Below, in pieces: positions 37,832 through 47,705 of a DNA stretch of 64,000 nt (the stretch's first letter is position 1; the number at the start of each line of letters is the position of its first letter). The position numbers and the translations under genes are program-made. Below the pieces are notes generated by a model that was given only the letters and a program-made list of their open reading frames with translations, was not told the DNA's origin and made no database searches. The stretch comes from Plebeiibacterium sediminum. Its GTDB lineage: Bacteria; Bacteroidota; Bacteroidia; Bacteroidales; Marinilabiliaceae. The stretch is taken from positions 186,001 to 250,000 of the forward strand of contig NZ_JAPDPJ010000001.1 in NCBI RefSeq assembly GCF_026013605.1, read 5' to 3'.

Positions 37832-39559
37832 ATGAGCACCGTTGAACTAAGCGAACAGGAGTTGATAAGACGTAATAGTCTTGAAGAATTAAACAAATTA
37901 GGAATTAATGCATTCCCTGCAGAAGAGTATAAGATAACGCATTACTCGGAAGATATAAAGAAGATTTTTGCTGAAAACGAAGAAGATGCATCTTTAAAAG
38001 AAGTATCTATTGCAGGACGAATCATGAGTCGCCGCATTATGGGTAATGCCTCGTTTGCTGAATTGAAGGATCAACAAGGGCGAATTCAAGTATATTTCAG
38101 ACGTGATGATATCTGTGAAGGCGATGATAAAACTATGTACAATACTGTGTTTAAAAAGTTATTGGACATTGGTGATATTATTGGTATTAGAGGATATGTA
38201 TTTAAAACTCAAATGGGAGAAACTTCTGTTTATGTAAAAGAGTTTAAAGTACTTACCAAATCATTAAAACCACTACCAATCGTAAAAGAAAAAGATGGTA
38301 AATTATATGATGCTTTTACTGATGCAGAACAAAGATATCGTCAGCGTTATGTGGATTTAATTGTTAATGACCAGGTTAAAGACACCTTCATTAAAAGAAC
38401 AAAAATCATCAACACCATGCGTAACTTCTTTAATGAAAAAGGTTACCTGGAAGTTGAAACTCCAATATTACAATCGATACCTGGAGGAGCAGCAGCTCGC
38501 CCATTTATTACTCATCATAACGCATTAAACATTCCATTATACTTACGTATTGCAAACGAACTTTATTTAAAAAGACTTATCGTTGGTGGATTTGATGGTG
38601 TTTATGAATTTGCAAAAGACTTCCGTAACGAAGGAATGGACAGAACACACAATCCTGAGTTTACAGTAATGGAAATTTATGTTGCTTATAAAGATTATAA
38701 GTGGATGATGGACTTTACTGAAGAAATGATTGAAAGAGTTGCTCTTGCATTACACGGAACTACAAAGGTTAAATTAGGAGATAAAGAGATTGACTTCAAA
38801 CGACCGTTCAAACGTATCTCAATGATTGACTCTATTAAAGAACATACCGGAATTGATATTAACGGAATGAACGAGGAGCAATTATTTAAAGTTTGTGAGG
38901 ATCTTGGCGTTGAAACTGATCCTTCAATGGGTAAAGGAAAATTAATCGATGAAATTTTTGGCGAAAAATGTGAAGGAAACTATATTCAGCCAACTTTTAT
39001 CACTGACTATCCTGTTGAGATGTCTCCATTGTGTAAAAAACACAGAGAAAATCCTGAACTAACAGAACGTTTTGAATTAATGGTAAATGGTAAAGAATTA
39101 GCGAACGCTTATTCTGAACTTAACGATCCTATTGATCAGCTTGAGCGTTTTCAGGACCAATTAAAACTTTCTGAAAAAGGAGATGATGAAGCAATGTTTA
39201 TTGACATGGACTTTGTGCGTTCACTAGAATACGGAATGCCTCCTACATCGGGTATGGGTATTGGAGTTGACCGTTTAGCCATGCTAATGACTGATCAGCA
39301 ATCTATTCAGGAAGTACTTTTCTTCCCTCAAATGAGACCAGAAAAGAAAGTTGAAAATGACGGAGAAGAAAAATATATTGAATTTGGTATTCCAAAAGAA
39401 TGGGTTGAAGTCATTCAAAAATTAGGATATAAAAAGGTTGATCAGCTTAAAGAGTTAAAACCTACAAAGCTGCATCAGGAAATGTGCGGTTATAATAAGA
39501 AAAACAAATTGGGTTATACAAACCCAAGCCAGGATGAAGTAAAAAACTGGTTAGCTTAA
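37832..39559 (+). CDS. lysS: Lysyl-tRNA synthetase, class II
   Basis: The 575-residue class II enzyme has an N-terminal OB-fold anticodon domain (VSIAGRIMSRRIMGNASFAELKDQQGRIQVYFR). Motif 2 is FRNEGMDRTHNPEFTVMEIY, preceded by RIANELYLKRLIVGGFDGVYEFAKD, and motif 3 is GMGIGVDRLAMLM. After motif 3 comes an extra C-terminal region of about 70 residues (GEEKYIEFGIPKEWVEVIQKLGYKKVDQLKELKP...), which is common in Bacteroidota. It charges tRNA-Lys. It is followed by gpsA and pgi in the same direction (gaps of 45 and 33 bp). Confidence 0.97.
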   Translation: MSTVELSEQELIRRNSLEELNKLGINAFPAEEYKITHYSEDIKKIFAENEEDASLKEVSIAGRIMSRRIMGNASFAELKDQQGRIQVYFRRDDICEGDDKTMYNTVFKKLLDIGDIIGIRGYVFKTQMGETSVYVKEFKVLTKSLKPLPIVKEKDGKLYDAFTDAEQRYRQRYVDLIVNDQVKDTFIKRTKIINTMRNFFNEKGYLEVETPILQSIPGGAAARPFITHHNALNIPLYLRIANELYLKRLIVGGFDGVYEFAKDFRNEGMDRTHNPEFTVMEIYVAYKDYKWMMDFTEEMIERVALALHGTTKVKLGDKEIDFKRPFKRISMIDSIKEHTGIDINGMNEEQLFKVCEDLGVETDPSMGKGKLIDEIFGEKCEGNYIQPTFITDYPVEMSPLCKKHRENPELTERFELMVNGKELANAYSELNDPIDQLERFQDQLKLSEKGDDEAMFIDMDFVRSLEYGMPPTSGMGIGVDRLAMLMTDQQSIQEVLFFPQMRPEKKVENDGEEKYIEFGIPKEWVEVIQKLGYKKVDQLKELKPTKLHQEMCGYNKKNKLGYTNPSQDEVKNWLA

Positions 39560-39604
39560 TATTTTAACACAGAATCACATTTTAGTTGCGGATAAAAACT
39601 AATT

Positions 39605-40600
39605 ATGGACGAATCATCTAGAGTAGGAATAATTGGAAGTGGTAGCTGGGCAACAGCTATCGCCAAAATGCTTATGAACAATGTTCTTGAGATGAATTGG
39701 TATTTCCGAAATCCTAAACACATCAAAAAGTTTAGAAAACACGGACACAATCCCAATTACCTGACTAGCGTTGATTTTATTACTGATAAAATACATTTTT
39801 ACTCAGATATCAACCAAATAGTTGAGGAAAGCGACGTAATAATTTTAGCTGTTCCTTCGGCATTTTTAAAAAATGCCTTAAGTGAACTATCCGTTCCTCT
39901 TAAAGATAAAGTGGTAATTTCTGCAGTTAAGGGCTTGATACCTGATGAAAATATGATTATTGGAACATTTTTGAATACATTTTACGATGTTCCATTAGAA
40001 AACATTGGAGTTATTTCAGGCCCCTGTCATGCAGAAGAAGTAGCATTAGAAAGACTTTCTTATCTTACCATAGCCTGTCAGGATGTAAAAAAAGCAAGAT
40101 CATTTGCTTCCTTTCTGCAGTGTGGTTATATTAAAACAAGTGTTTCTGATGATATATATGGAACAGAGTTTTCTGCCGTTTTAAAGAACATAATGGCTAT
40201 CGCTTCCGGAATTTGTCATGGAATGGGATATGGTGATAATTTTCAGGCCGTACTCATGTCAAACGGAATTCAGGAAATAAAACGCTTTGTTGATACAGTT
40301 CACCCTATAACCCGAGACATTAAGAGCTCTGCTTACCTGGGAGATTTATTAGTTACAGGATATTCTCAATTTAGTCGAAACCGTACTTTCGGTACAATGA
40401 TAGGCAAAGGTTATTCTGTAAAATATGCGCAGATGGAGATGTTGATGGTAGCAGAAGGATATTATGCTGTAAAAAGCATTAAGGAGATTAATGAAAAGTA
40501 TAAAGTAAACATGCCAATTACAGATGCGGTGTATAATATCATTTATGAGAAAATATCACCAAGCATTGAAATTCGTTTGTTAACAGAGAACTTAAGATAA
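39605..40600 (+). CDS. gpsA: Glycerol-3-phosphate dehydrogenase [NAD(P)+]
   Basis: The 331-residue protein has the NAD-binding turn GIIGSGSWATAIAKMLM, the catalytic lysine region VISAVKGLIPDENM and the signature FSAVLKNIMAIASGICHGMGYGDNFQAVLMSNG. DIKSSAYLGDLLVTGYSQFSRNRTFG completes the C-terminal substrate domain. It reduces dihydroxyacetone phosphate to sn-glycerol 3-phosphate, the start of phospholipid synthesis. It lies between lysS and pgi, probably in one transcript. Confidence 0.95.
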   Translation: MDESSRVGIIGSGSWATAIAKMLMNNVLEMNWYFRNPKHIKKFRKHGHNPNYLTSVDFITDKIHFYSDINQIVEESDVIILAVPSAFLKNALSELSVPLKDKVVISAVKGLIPDENMIIGTFLNTFYDVPLENIGVISGPCHAEEVALERLSYLTIACQDVKKARSFASFLQCGYIKTSVSDDIYGTEFSAVLKNIMAIASGICHGMGYGDNFQAVLMSNGIQEIKRFVDTVHPITRDIKSSAYLGDLLVTGYSQFSRNRTFGTMIGKGYSVKYAQMEMLMVAEGYYAVKSIKEINEKYKVNMPITDAVYNIIYEKISPSIEIRLLTENLR

Positions 40601-40633
40601 TTCAAAATCCTTATTCATAAAATTCTATTTACG

Positions 40634-41971
40634 ATGGAAAACTTAAAAATTGATATCTCGAAAACTTTTGACTTCGTTTCTGAAGAGAAAGTTGCAGGAT
40701 ACAAAAGCGAGATTGCATCTCACCTTAAAGCTTTACAAGAAAAAACAGGCAGAGGAAACGACTTTTTAGGTTGGGTTAACCTTCCTTCAAGCATTGACGA
40801 TGCTCAGCTTTCTGATATTGAAGCTACTGCTGCAAAACTAAAAGCAAAAGCTGATGTAGTTGTTGTTATTGGTATTGGAGGTAGCTACCTTGGAGCCAGA
40901 GCTGTAATTGATGCTTTATCAAACAGTTTTGATCAATTAATTACTGACAGAGAAAACCCGGTAGTGGTTTATGCTGGACAGAACATTGGCGAAGATTATA
41001 CTGCAGAACTTCTTGATTTATTAAAAGATAAATCATTTGCATTAGTTGTTATCTCTAAATCAGGAACAACAACTGAGCCTGCTCTTGCATTCCGTTTATT
41101 AAAAGAGCTTTTAGAAAGTAAATATTCTAAAGAAGAAGCCAAAGAACGTATTGTGGCTATTACTGATGCTGCCAAAGGAGCATTAAGAACTTTAGCTACT
41201 CAGGAAGGATATAAAACATATGTTATTCCTGATGATGTAGGTGGACGCTTTTCTGTATTAACACCTGTTGGTTTATTACCAATTGCTATTGCAGGAGTTG
41301 ATATTAAAGCCCTTGTTAAAGGAGCGCAGGATATGGAAAAAATCACTGCAGAAGAGGCTGAAAACAGTGCTGCAGCAGTTTATGCAGCAGTACGTAACGA
41401 GCTTTATAAAAACGGTAAGGGAACTGAAATTTTAGTAAACTACCAACCAAAACTTCACTTTGTTGCTGAATGGTGGAAACAATTATACGGAGAAAGTGAA
41501 GGGAAAGAAAATAAAGGTATTTTCCCCGCAGCTGTTGATTTTTCAACAGACTTACACTCTATGGGTCAATGGATTCAGGAAGGTGTTCGTAACATCTTTG
41601 AAACCATCATCACTATTACAAAACCAAACAGAAAAGTGGTTATTCCTACTGACGAAGCAAATCTTGACGGATTAAACTTCTTAGCTGGAAAAAGAGTAGA
41701 TGAAGTTAACAAGATGGCAGAACTAGGAACTTTAATTGCTCACGTTGATGGTGGTGTTCCAAACATTAAAGTTGAAATTCCTGAATTGAATGCATACTAC
41801 TTAGGCCAATTATTATATTTCTTTGAGATTGCTTGTGGTATGAGTGGTTATATCTTGGATGTAAATCCGTTTGACCAACCAGGAGTTGAAGCTTATAAGA
41901 AAAACATGTTTGCCTTACTTGACAAACCAGGATTTGAAGCTGAATCAGCTGCTATTAAAGCTAGATTATAA
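40634..41971 (+). CDS. pgi: Glucose-6-phosphate isomerase
   Basis: The 445-residue protein is the short bacterial PGI form. SIS-type motifs are [20 protein letters not shown] and [21 protein letters not shown]. The PGI signature is [25 protein letters not shown], and the C-terminal lysine/histidine region ends [20 protein letters not shown]. It interconverts glucose 6-phosphate and fructose 6-phosphate. It is the last gene of lysS-gpsA-pgi, followed by a clear terminator. Confidence 0.97.
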   Translation: MENLKIDISKTFDFVSEEKVAGYKSEIASHLKALQEKTGRGNDFLGWVNLPSSIDDAQLSDIEATAAKLKAKADVVVVIGIGGSYLGARAVIDALSNSFDQLITDRENPVVVYAGQNIGEDYTAELLDLLKDKSFALVVISKSGTTTEPALAFRLLKELLESKYSKEEAKERIVAITDAAKGALRTLATQEGYKTYVIPDDVGGRFSVLTPVGLLPIAIAGVDIKALVKGAQDMEKITAEEAENSAAAVYAAVRNELYKNGKGTEILVNYQPKLHFVAEWWKQLYGESEGKENKGIFPAAVDFSTDLHSMGQWIQEGVRNIFETIITITKPNRKVVIPTDEANLDGLNFLAGKRVDEVNKMAELGTLIAHVDGGVPNIKVEIPELNAYYLGQLLYFFEIACGMSGYILDVNPFDQPGVEAYKKNMFALLDKPGFEAESAAIKARL

Positions 41972-41993
41972 TATCAAAGCATTATATTTCCTG

Positions 41994-42023
41994 AGCCCGG
42001 ATGTTCATCATTCGGGCTTTTTT
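41994..42023 (+). terminator. Terminator after pgi
   Basis: AGCCCGGATG (41994-42003) pairs with CATTCGGGCT (42009-42018, one G-T pair) and is followed by six Ts. Confidence 0.85.
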
Positions 42024-42070
42024 ATGCCTTTAAGTTATTCTATTATACCAAATTCAATATGCTATAAAAC

Positions 42071-42103
42071 AAAAAATGCCATCCGTATTTAAACGAATGG
42101 CAT
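42071..42103 (-). terminator. Terminator after pheS
   Basis: On the minus strand ATGCCATTCG (42103-42094) pairs with CGGATGGCAT (42085-42076, one mismatch) and is followed by a T-run (42075-42071). It lies 31 bp after the pheS stop. Confidence 0.8.
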
Positions 42104-42133
42104 CTATATATCTTAAATGCTATTTTAATCCAA

Positions 42134-43153
42134 TTAAATCGTGGATTTAAACTGATCAAGAAAACGAACATCATTTTCAAAGAAAAGCCTGATATCCTTA
42201 ATTTGATACTTAAGCATTGTAATTCTTTCAATACCCATACCAAAAGCAAATCCGGTATATTTTTCGCTATCAATGTTTGAATATTCCAATACATGTGGAT
42301 CAACCATACCACATCCTAAAATTTCAACCCATCCTGTATATTTACAAACATTACAGCCTTTTCCTCCACAAAGTGTACAAGAAATATCCATTTCAGCTGA
42401 AGGCTCTGTAAATGGGAAATAAGAAGGACGTAAACGTATTTGAGTTTTCTCGCCAAACATTTCCTTAGCAAAATATAAAAGTGTTTGCTTTAAATCTGCA
42501 AAAGATACATTTTCATCAATATATAAACCCTCTACCTGGTGAAAGATACAGTGTGCACGAGCAGAAATAGCTTCATTACGGAACACTCTTCCCGGAAATA
42601 TAGAACGAATTGGAGGTTCATTTTTTTCCATTACACGAACTTGTACTGAAGAAGTATGCGTACGTAATAATACATCAGGATCTTTCTCAATAAAGAAAGT
42701 ATCTTGCATATCTCTTGCCGGATGCTCTTCAGGGAAATTTAAAGCAGTAAAAACGTGAAAATCATCTTCAATTTCTGGTCCTTCTGCCACATTAAATCCT
42801 AAACGTGCAAAAATATCAACAATCTCATTTCTAACAATTGATAAAGGATGACGGCTTCCCAGTTTCATGATGGTACCCGGAAGCGTTAAATCAACGCCAC
42901 TTTCTTTTACCTGATCATTAGAAAACTGTTCTTTTAAAGTATTTATAAACTCAGTTGCTTCCTTCTTTAAAACATTTATTACCTGCCCAACTTCACGCTT
43001 TTGCTCATTAGGAATTGTTTTAAAATCATTAAATAACTCAGAAATGATTCCTTTTTTACTTAGGTATTTGATTCTTAAATGCTCTGCTTCTTCAGCACTT
43101 GAAGCTGTAAGTTGTTTAATTTCTTGTTGTAAAGCCTTTATCTTATCAAGCAT
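42134..43153 (-). CDS. pheS: Phenylalanyl-tRNA synthetase alpha subunit
   Basis: A 339-residue PheS. The N-terminal coiled coil (LDKIKALQQEIKQLTASSAEEAEHLRIKYLSKKG) binds tRNA. The catalytic domain has HPLSIVRNEIVDIFARLGF, PARDMQDTFFI, HTSSVQVRVM and FRNEAISARAHCIFHQVEG (motif 2). The cysteine-rich turn CTLCGGKGCNVCKYTGWVEILGCGMV and motif 3 GFAFGMGIERITML follow. It forms the alpha2beta2 enzyme with PheT, which is not in this window. No phenylalanine leader peptide is seen upstream. Confidence 0.97.
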   Translation of the reverse strand: MLDKIKALQQEIKQLTASSAEEAEHLRIKYLSKKGIISELFNDFKTIPNEQKREVGQVINVLKKEATEFINTLKEQFSNDQVKESGVDLTLPGTIMKLGSRHPLSIVRNEIVDIFARLGFNVAEGPEIEDDFHVFTALNFPEEHPARDMQDTFFIEKDPDVLLRTHTSSVQVRVMEKNEPPIRSIFPGRVFRNEAISARAHCIFHQVEGLYIDENVSFADLKQTLLYFAKEMFGEKTQIRLRPSYFPFTEPSAEMDISCTLCGGKGCNVCKYTGWVEILGCGMVDPHVLEYSNIDSEKYTGFAFGMGIERITMLKYQIKDIRLFFENDVRFLDQFKSTI

Positions 43154-43275
43154 TGTTGATGTATTTTTATTTAATTTTTTGAATTGGCAAATTTAATAAA
43201 AGGAAACTATAGATTGATAGGAATTGAGTAAAAGATACAAGAAAATGGACATTAACCTGTAAACACAGTTATTTA

Positions 43276-44580
43276 TTACTTCTTTATTATTTGTATCTTT
43301 AAAACTCTGACATCATTAACCGGACGGTCTTCACCATAAGTTTTAAGAGCGGCAATTTTATCAACAACCTCCATCCCTTTTGTTACTTCGCCAAAGACTA
43401 CATAATCTCCATCTAAATGAGGTGCTCCTCCTAAGGAAGTATAAACCTTCCTCTGTACAGAAGAAAACTTTATTCCTTTTTCCTTTTCAATTTTATCAAG
43501 TTCTCCATCTTTAAAAATCCTTCCCGAAACAATATAAAATTGTGATCCATCAGTAAGGTTTTTAGGATTTCTGGAATCAGGAAGTTTAGACATTGCAATA
43601 GCACCTCGTTTGTGAAACTTCTCTGGAGCAATTACTGTTTTAAGCATATATCCAGGACCTTGCCAACCCACGACATCATCTTTATCTGCATATTTACTAT
43701 CTGCAGCACCAGTCTGGATTAAAAAATTGGTTAATACCCTATGCACCAACAAACTATCATAAAACTGATCACTCACAAGTTTAATAAAATTATCTCTGAA
43801 AACAGGCGTTTCATTATACAGTTTAAATTCTATATCCCCCATTGTTGTAATCATCTTAAACCCTTCGATCGTTTTATAAGATGGATATACTTTATTTGTC
43901 TTGGTTCTTAATTCATAAACTGAGGTGGGCTGACGCTGTTGCTTCTTACTTAGTTCCACAATTTCAGAAGCAGGAATCAAAATAGAAGATTCTTGCTTAT
44001 CAATCGTATTCGTTTGAATCATCCCCACAACATGATGCATAAAAGTAAAGGCTGGTATTCCTGAATAACCAGATCTATCTAAATTATAATACTCAAGAGA
44101 GTCAGAACTGACTTTCTCACGTACATCATATTTGGGCGCATAAATCTTTTTCGATTTACGATACAAACCGGCAACAGAATCCGGAATATTAGTGATGGCT
44201 CCGTCTAAATGAATATAATTCAAATTTTCCACCCATGACTTTAAAATCACTAAATTCTTCTCAATACTATAAGCTGTATAACCTGCAATATCATTAAATT
44301 CCTCACTCCCAACAGGAGCAACTTTTACCTTGTAACTTCCTTTGATCAGATCCAGATTTGTGACTAATTCCTTTGGTCCAATATAAAAACCATACCCTCT
44401 ATCCTGAATCCGGGTATAATGATCGTAGGTTTCAATTGAAACTATTCCCTTAATATTAGATTGATAAGATCCTTTAGGTCTTGAATATTCCTCTTTGGAA
44501 ATATTTGACTTTGCAGAATCCGTTTTACAACCAATGCTCAAGATTATTAAAAAGAAAAAAATGGAAATAAGTAATCGCAT
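43276..44580 (-). CDS. Cyclophilin-type peptidyl-prolyl isomerase lipoprotein with degenerate trypsin-like domain
   Basis: I start at the ATG at 44580 (MRLLISIFFFLIILSIGC), which gives a lipobox and avoids overlap with the upstream gene. The first ~200 residues resemble a chymotrypsin-fold protease: GYGFYIGPKELVTN, an 'ILK' strand and RSGYSGIPAF. At the catalytic positions, His of the TxxH motif is replaced (VTNLD) and the Asp position is Asn (EKNLVILK), while the serine region keeps YSG. It is therefore probably an inactive protease fold. A cyclophilin domain follows (MGDIEFKLYNETPVFRDNFIKLV ... FYIVSGRIF ... YVVFGEVTKGMEVVDKIA). It is the third of three tandem isomerase genes and likely folds envelope proteins. 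Confidence 0.85.
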   Translation of the reverse strand: MRLLISIFFFLIILSIGCKTDSAKSNISKEEYSRPKGSYQSNIKGIVSIETYDHYTRIQDRGYGFYIGPKELVTNLDLIKGSYKVKVAPVGSEEFNDIAGYTAYSIEKNLVILKSWVENLNYIHLDGAITNIPDSVAGLYRKSKKIYAPKYDVREKVSSDSLEYYNLDRSGYSGIPAFTFMHHVVGMIQTNTIDKQESSILIPASEIVELSKKQQRQPTSVYELRTKTNKVYPSYKTIEGFKMITTMGDIEFKLYNETPVFRDNFIKLVSDQFYDSLLVHRVLTNFLIQTGAADSKYADKDDVVGWQGPGYMLKTVIAPEKFHKRGAIAMSKLPDSRNPKNLTDGSQFYIVSGRIFKDGELDKIEKEKGIKFSSVQRKVYTSLGGAPHLDGDYVVFGEVTKGMEVVDKIAALKTYGEDRPVNDVRVLKIQIIKK

Positions 44581-44590
44581 GAATATGGGT

Positions 44591-45385
44591 TTAAAGTACT
44601 CTAACAACTAGGTTCACATCTGTAAGTGGCCTGTTATTTTTATCCGTTTGTAAAGATGCAATTTTACTAATTACATCAAAGCCACTTATCACTTCTCCAA
44701 ATACAGTATAATCGTCATCTAGTTCTGGTAATCCTCCAACGGTTGTATAAACTTCACGTTGTTTTTCATTAAATTCAAGCTTGTTAGATAATGCATATTC
44801 AAATGCAATTTTTTCTTTAATCGACCTTAACTTGTTATTAAACGCCTTAGGATCTTCCTCTTTTAACTTCTGTAGCTCTTCTTTAAATGGAAGATAATAC
44901 TTCTTTTTCAGTTTTATCTTTATCGGATTATTCACTGATTTTTCGATCAGGTCTAACTCTTCATTTGTATACTTTTTACCCTGAACAATATAGAACTGAC
45001 TGATATCTGACATTTTAAAATGATTGATATCTTCAGGTTGACGAGGGGCACAAATGGCACCTTTTTTATGAAATCGATTTTCTCTGAATTCGGAATCAAT
45101 CACCAACTTTGAACTACCATAACCAATCAGTCTTCCAGGTGCTGCATTTCTTGAATCTGATGATCCTCCCTGTATCACAAAGTTTTTAATCACACGATAA
45201 AACAATGTTCCATCATAATGTCCTTCATTGGCTAACTTAATAAAACTATCACGATGCTTCGGTGTATCATCATAAAGCATAATTTTAATATCACCCAAGT
45301 TTGTAGAAATGATTACCTTTTTACTTTGCGACTCTGATTTTACAAAAAACAACAATAAAACAAATAGTATTAAACTACTACGCAT
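44591..45385 (-). CDS. Secreted cyclophilin-type peptidyl-prolyl isomerase
   Basis: The 264-residue protein has a signal peptide (SLILFVLLLFFVKSESQS) and no lipobox cysteine. The cyclophilin domain includes NLGDIKIMLYDDTPKHRDSFIKLANEGHYDGTLFYRVIKNFVIQGGSSDSR, DISQFYIVQG and YTVFGEVISGFDVISKIA. A charged helical insert of about 60 residues (KIKLKKKYYLPFKEELQKLKEEDPKAFNNKLRSIKEK) interrupts the domain before the last strands. It is the middle gene of the trio, 6 bp after the upstream gene and 10 bp before the next. It acts on prolyl bonds in the periplasm or at the outer membrane. Confidence 0.9.
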   Translation of the reverse strand: MRSSLILFVLLLFFVKSESQSKKVIISTNLGDIKIMLYDDTPKHRDSFIKLANEGHYDGTLFYRVIKNFVIQGGSSDSRNAAPGRLIGYGSSKLVIDSEFRENRFHKKGAICAPRQPEDINHFKMSDISQFYIVQGKKYTNEELDLIEKSVNNPIKIKLKKKYYLPFKEELQKLKEEDPKAFNNKLRSIKEKIAFEYALSNKLEFNEKQREVYTTVGGLPELDDDYTVFGEVISGFDVISKIASLQTDKNNRPLTDVNLVVRVL

Positions 45386-45391
45386 ACCTTT

Positions 45392-46261
45392 TTATTCCTT
45401 TATAATTTTCACTTTCATTCTGATATCTTTCAATGGTCTGTCTCTTGCATCTGTCTCCTGATAAGCGATTGCATCCACTACTTCCAGACCATATTTTTTA
45501 CCAAAAACGGATTTGATCTTTTCTATCCAGTTTTTATCCTCAATAACCTCACCAAAAACGGTATAATTGGTATCTAAATGAGGAACTCCTCCAACAGTTT
45601 TATAGATTTCCTTAACTTCTTCTGGAAACTCAAATTCTGGTTGTTCTGAATATTTCTGATTTACTATAGCCATTATTTTTTGTTGCAACTTCATAATAGC
45701 CTCTTCTTCTCCTTGCATCTGAAGCATATTTAATGAGTCGTTATATTGCTGTAACACATCATTAAAAATAGCACGTCGCTTTCCATCTCTAATTCTGTTC
45801 TCGGCTTTAATTAAATCATTATCATCAAACACTTTTCCTTGTACAATATAAAACTGCGAACCTGAGGATGCTTTTTCCGGATTTACCTGATCGCCCATGC
45901 GTGCTGCAGCCAAGGCTCCTTTTTTATGAAAATACTTTGGAAAGTTAAACTCTGCGGGAATAGTATAATCAGGACCTCCTTCTCCCAAGGCAACACCTGA
46001 TTCTGCATGTTTTGAATCCGGATCTCCACCTTGTATCATAAATTCCTTAATCACCCGATGAAACAACGTACTATCTAAATACCCCTCCTTCGCCAATTTG
46101 ATAAAATTATCTCTGTGCTTTGGCGTGTCATCATATAATCTGATTTTAATATCTCCAAGATCAGTTTTCAACAAAACCACTGTTCCTGCTGATTTAGGAG
46201 AACATGACGTAAAAAAAATCACTATAAAAGCGACAAGTAAAAGAAAAGCATTTTTATTCAT
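45392..46261 (-). CDS. Cyclophilin-type peptidyl-prolyl isomerase lipoprotein
   Basis: I start at the ATG at 46261 (MNKNAFLLLVAFIVIFFTSC), with an A-rich upstream region and a normal-length lipoprotein signal. An in-frame ATG nine codons earlier is possible. The isomerase domain is the most canonical of the three: TDLGDIKIRLYDDTPKHRDNFIKLAKEGYLDSTLFHRVIKEFMIQGGDPDS, GEGGPDYTIPAEF, KGALAAARMGDQVNPEKASSGSQFYIVQG, NYTVFGEVIE. It has a helical insertion (IRDGKRRAIFNDVLQQYNDSLNMLQMQGEEEAIMKLQQ) at the same place as its neighbour. It is the first gene of the cyclophilin operon. Confidence 0.9.
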   Translation of the reverse strand: MNKNAFLLLVAFIVIFFTSCSPKSAGTVVLLKTDLGDIKIRLYDDTPKHRDNFIKLAKEGYLDSTLFHRVIKEFMIQGGDPDSKHAESGVALGEGGPDYTIPAEFNFPKYFHKKGALAAARMGDQVNPEKASSGSQFYIVQGKVFDDNDLIKAENRIRDGKRRAIFNDVLQQYNDSLNMLQMQGEEEAIMKLQQKIMAIVNQKYSEQPEFEFPEEVKEIYKTVGGVPHLDTNYTVFGEVIEDKNWIEKIKSVFGKKYGLEVVDAIAYQETDARDRPLKDIRMKVKIIKE

Positions 46262-46504
46262 ATGTCTAAATTTGTTTTTAATTGCCATATGGAACTCGCC
46301 AATTAAATCATCCTCATGTGTAAGAATTCATTCTCATGACTCGTTTCATCAATTATATATTTATATGTTTTACATTGAAACTATTCGTGTTTATTCATTT
46401 TCCTTTTTAGGAAAAATATAATTTTAACGATTTGTCGATTTTCTTAGCTATTTTATAAAACGAATATTGCTCGGCCAACATAGCCTAATTTTTATTTATA
46501 CTAT

Positions 46505-46834
46505 TTATAACTTTTCATCAAAATAGGTAATCATAGCTTCTTTTAAAATAGCTTCACGTTTTGAGGGCAGAAGATCTTCCATATTTTGCAACACTTTAAA
46601 TTGGGGCCAACCTTCTTCATCAACACCTGTTTGTTCATAGAATCCTTTTTGCTCAAACATTTTACATCTTGCTAAATTAATCATATCCATCTTCTCCTCT
46701 TTCGAATATTTAAGATAGCCCTTTCCTAATTCCTGAATTCCTATTAAGAACAAAAGAAAATCGAAATCTGCAAGTACTTTAAATCGTTTACTTACTTTTA
46801 ATAATAATTCTTCCCAATTATTTGAATCACTCAT
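46505..46834 (-). CDS. Conserved small cytoplasmic protein of unknown function
   Basis: I start at the ATG at 46834 (MSDSNNWEELLLKVSKRF). The 109-residue helical protein has no signal or membrane segment. The central YSKEEKMDMINLARCKMFEQKGFYEQTGVDEEGWPQF and a Leu-rich first half look like a conserved Bacteroidota orphan family. I recognise no functional motif. It is a single gene upstream of the cyclophilin operon, with 243 bp of featureless AT-rich DNA between them. Confidence 0.75.
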   Translation of the reverse strand: MSDSNNWEELLLKVSKRFKVLADFDFLLFLIGIQELGKGYLKYSKEEKMDMINLARCKMFEQKGFYEQTGVDEEGWPQFKVLQNMEDLLPSKREAILKEAMITYFDEKL

Positions 46835-47029
46835 ACACTTTATCAATTAACAGATATGCTTCACTTTTTTAAGCATAAAAAATAAAAAAATCAAATTTAA
46901 CACTCTCTTATTATTTCGCTTCTTAATTCACTAACAATTTTATCTTGTTAATAAAATAATAGCATTTAAGTAAAAAAAATTGTTTATATATGTGCTATAA
47001 ATTCTTAAACACAAAAAATAATCTTAATT

Positions 47030-47638
47030 ATGAAAAACATTTTTATTTACCTTACCTTTTTCTTAATGAGTTGCGGTATTGCTCAAGCTCAAAAAATCAC
47101 TCTTGAATCAGGCTCTCTTGACGCCATAAAATCTGAAAAAGCTTTTAATATTGCCTACGATTACAGTGAAGTTTCTGTAGGAAAATTTAAATCAGAAGAC
47201 GATTACATCAATAAGAAAGTTACTGATTACAACGCCAAAGAACCAGGAAGAGGTGATCAATGGAAAGAATCATGGCTTTCAGACAGAGATGCCAGATATA
47301 AAGTAAGTTTTGAAAAATTAATGAATAAATATTTAGAAGGTGAAGGCGTTTCAATAAGTGATGAAAACACTGAGGCTAAATACACTTTTATTCTAAAAAC
47401 CACCTTCATTGAACCAGGATTCAACATCCACATTACAAGAAAACCTGCAATGGTTGATGTATTGTTACAATTAGTTGAAACAGCTAATCCAAATAAAGTT
47501 CTATGTGAAATTAAATCAATCAAAAATCCGGGAAATTCATTCGGTGGATATGATTATGATACTGGTGTTAGAATTCAAGAAGCTTACGCCAAATGTGGTA
47601 AAGAATTAGCTAAATTCTTAGTTAAAAAGGCATTTTAA
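47030..47638 (+). CDS. Secreted protein of unknown function
   Basis: A 202-residue protein with a signal peptide (NIFIYLTFFLMSCGIAQAQ). The mature part mixes helix and strands (SEKAFNIAYDYSEVSVGKFKSEDDYINKKVTDYN..GRGDQWKESWLSDRDARYKVSFEKLMNKYL; YTFILKTTFIEPGFNIHI). This pattern recurs in Bacteroidota secreted proteins, but I cannot name a function. It is monocistronic and ends before a strong terminator. The cysteine in LMSCGIAQAQ could in principle be lipidated, though AQA|Q fits signal peptidase I better. Confidence 0.82.
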   Translation: MKNIFIYLTFFLMSCGIAQAQKITLESGSLDAIKSEKAFNIAYDYSEVSVGKFKSEDDYINKKVTDYNAKEPGRGDQWKESWLSDRDARYKVSFEKLMNKYLEGEGVSISDENTEAKYTFILKTTFIEPGFNIHITRKPAMVDVLLQLVETANPNKVLCEIKSIKNPGNSFGGYDYDTGVRIQEAYAKCGKELAKFLVKKAF

Positions 47639-47647
47639 TTATCCTAC

Positions 47648-47680
47648 AAGGCTCACAACTTTTTCTTGTGGGCCTTTTTT
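47648..47680 (+). terminator. Terminator after the secreted protein gene
   Basis: AAGGCTCACAA (47648-47658) pairs with TTGTGGGCCTT (47666-47676, with one G-T pair) and is followed by Ts. Confidence 0.8.
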
Positions 47681-47705
47681 ATATCTAACAACAGGCAACT
47701 CTTCA

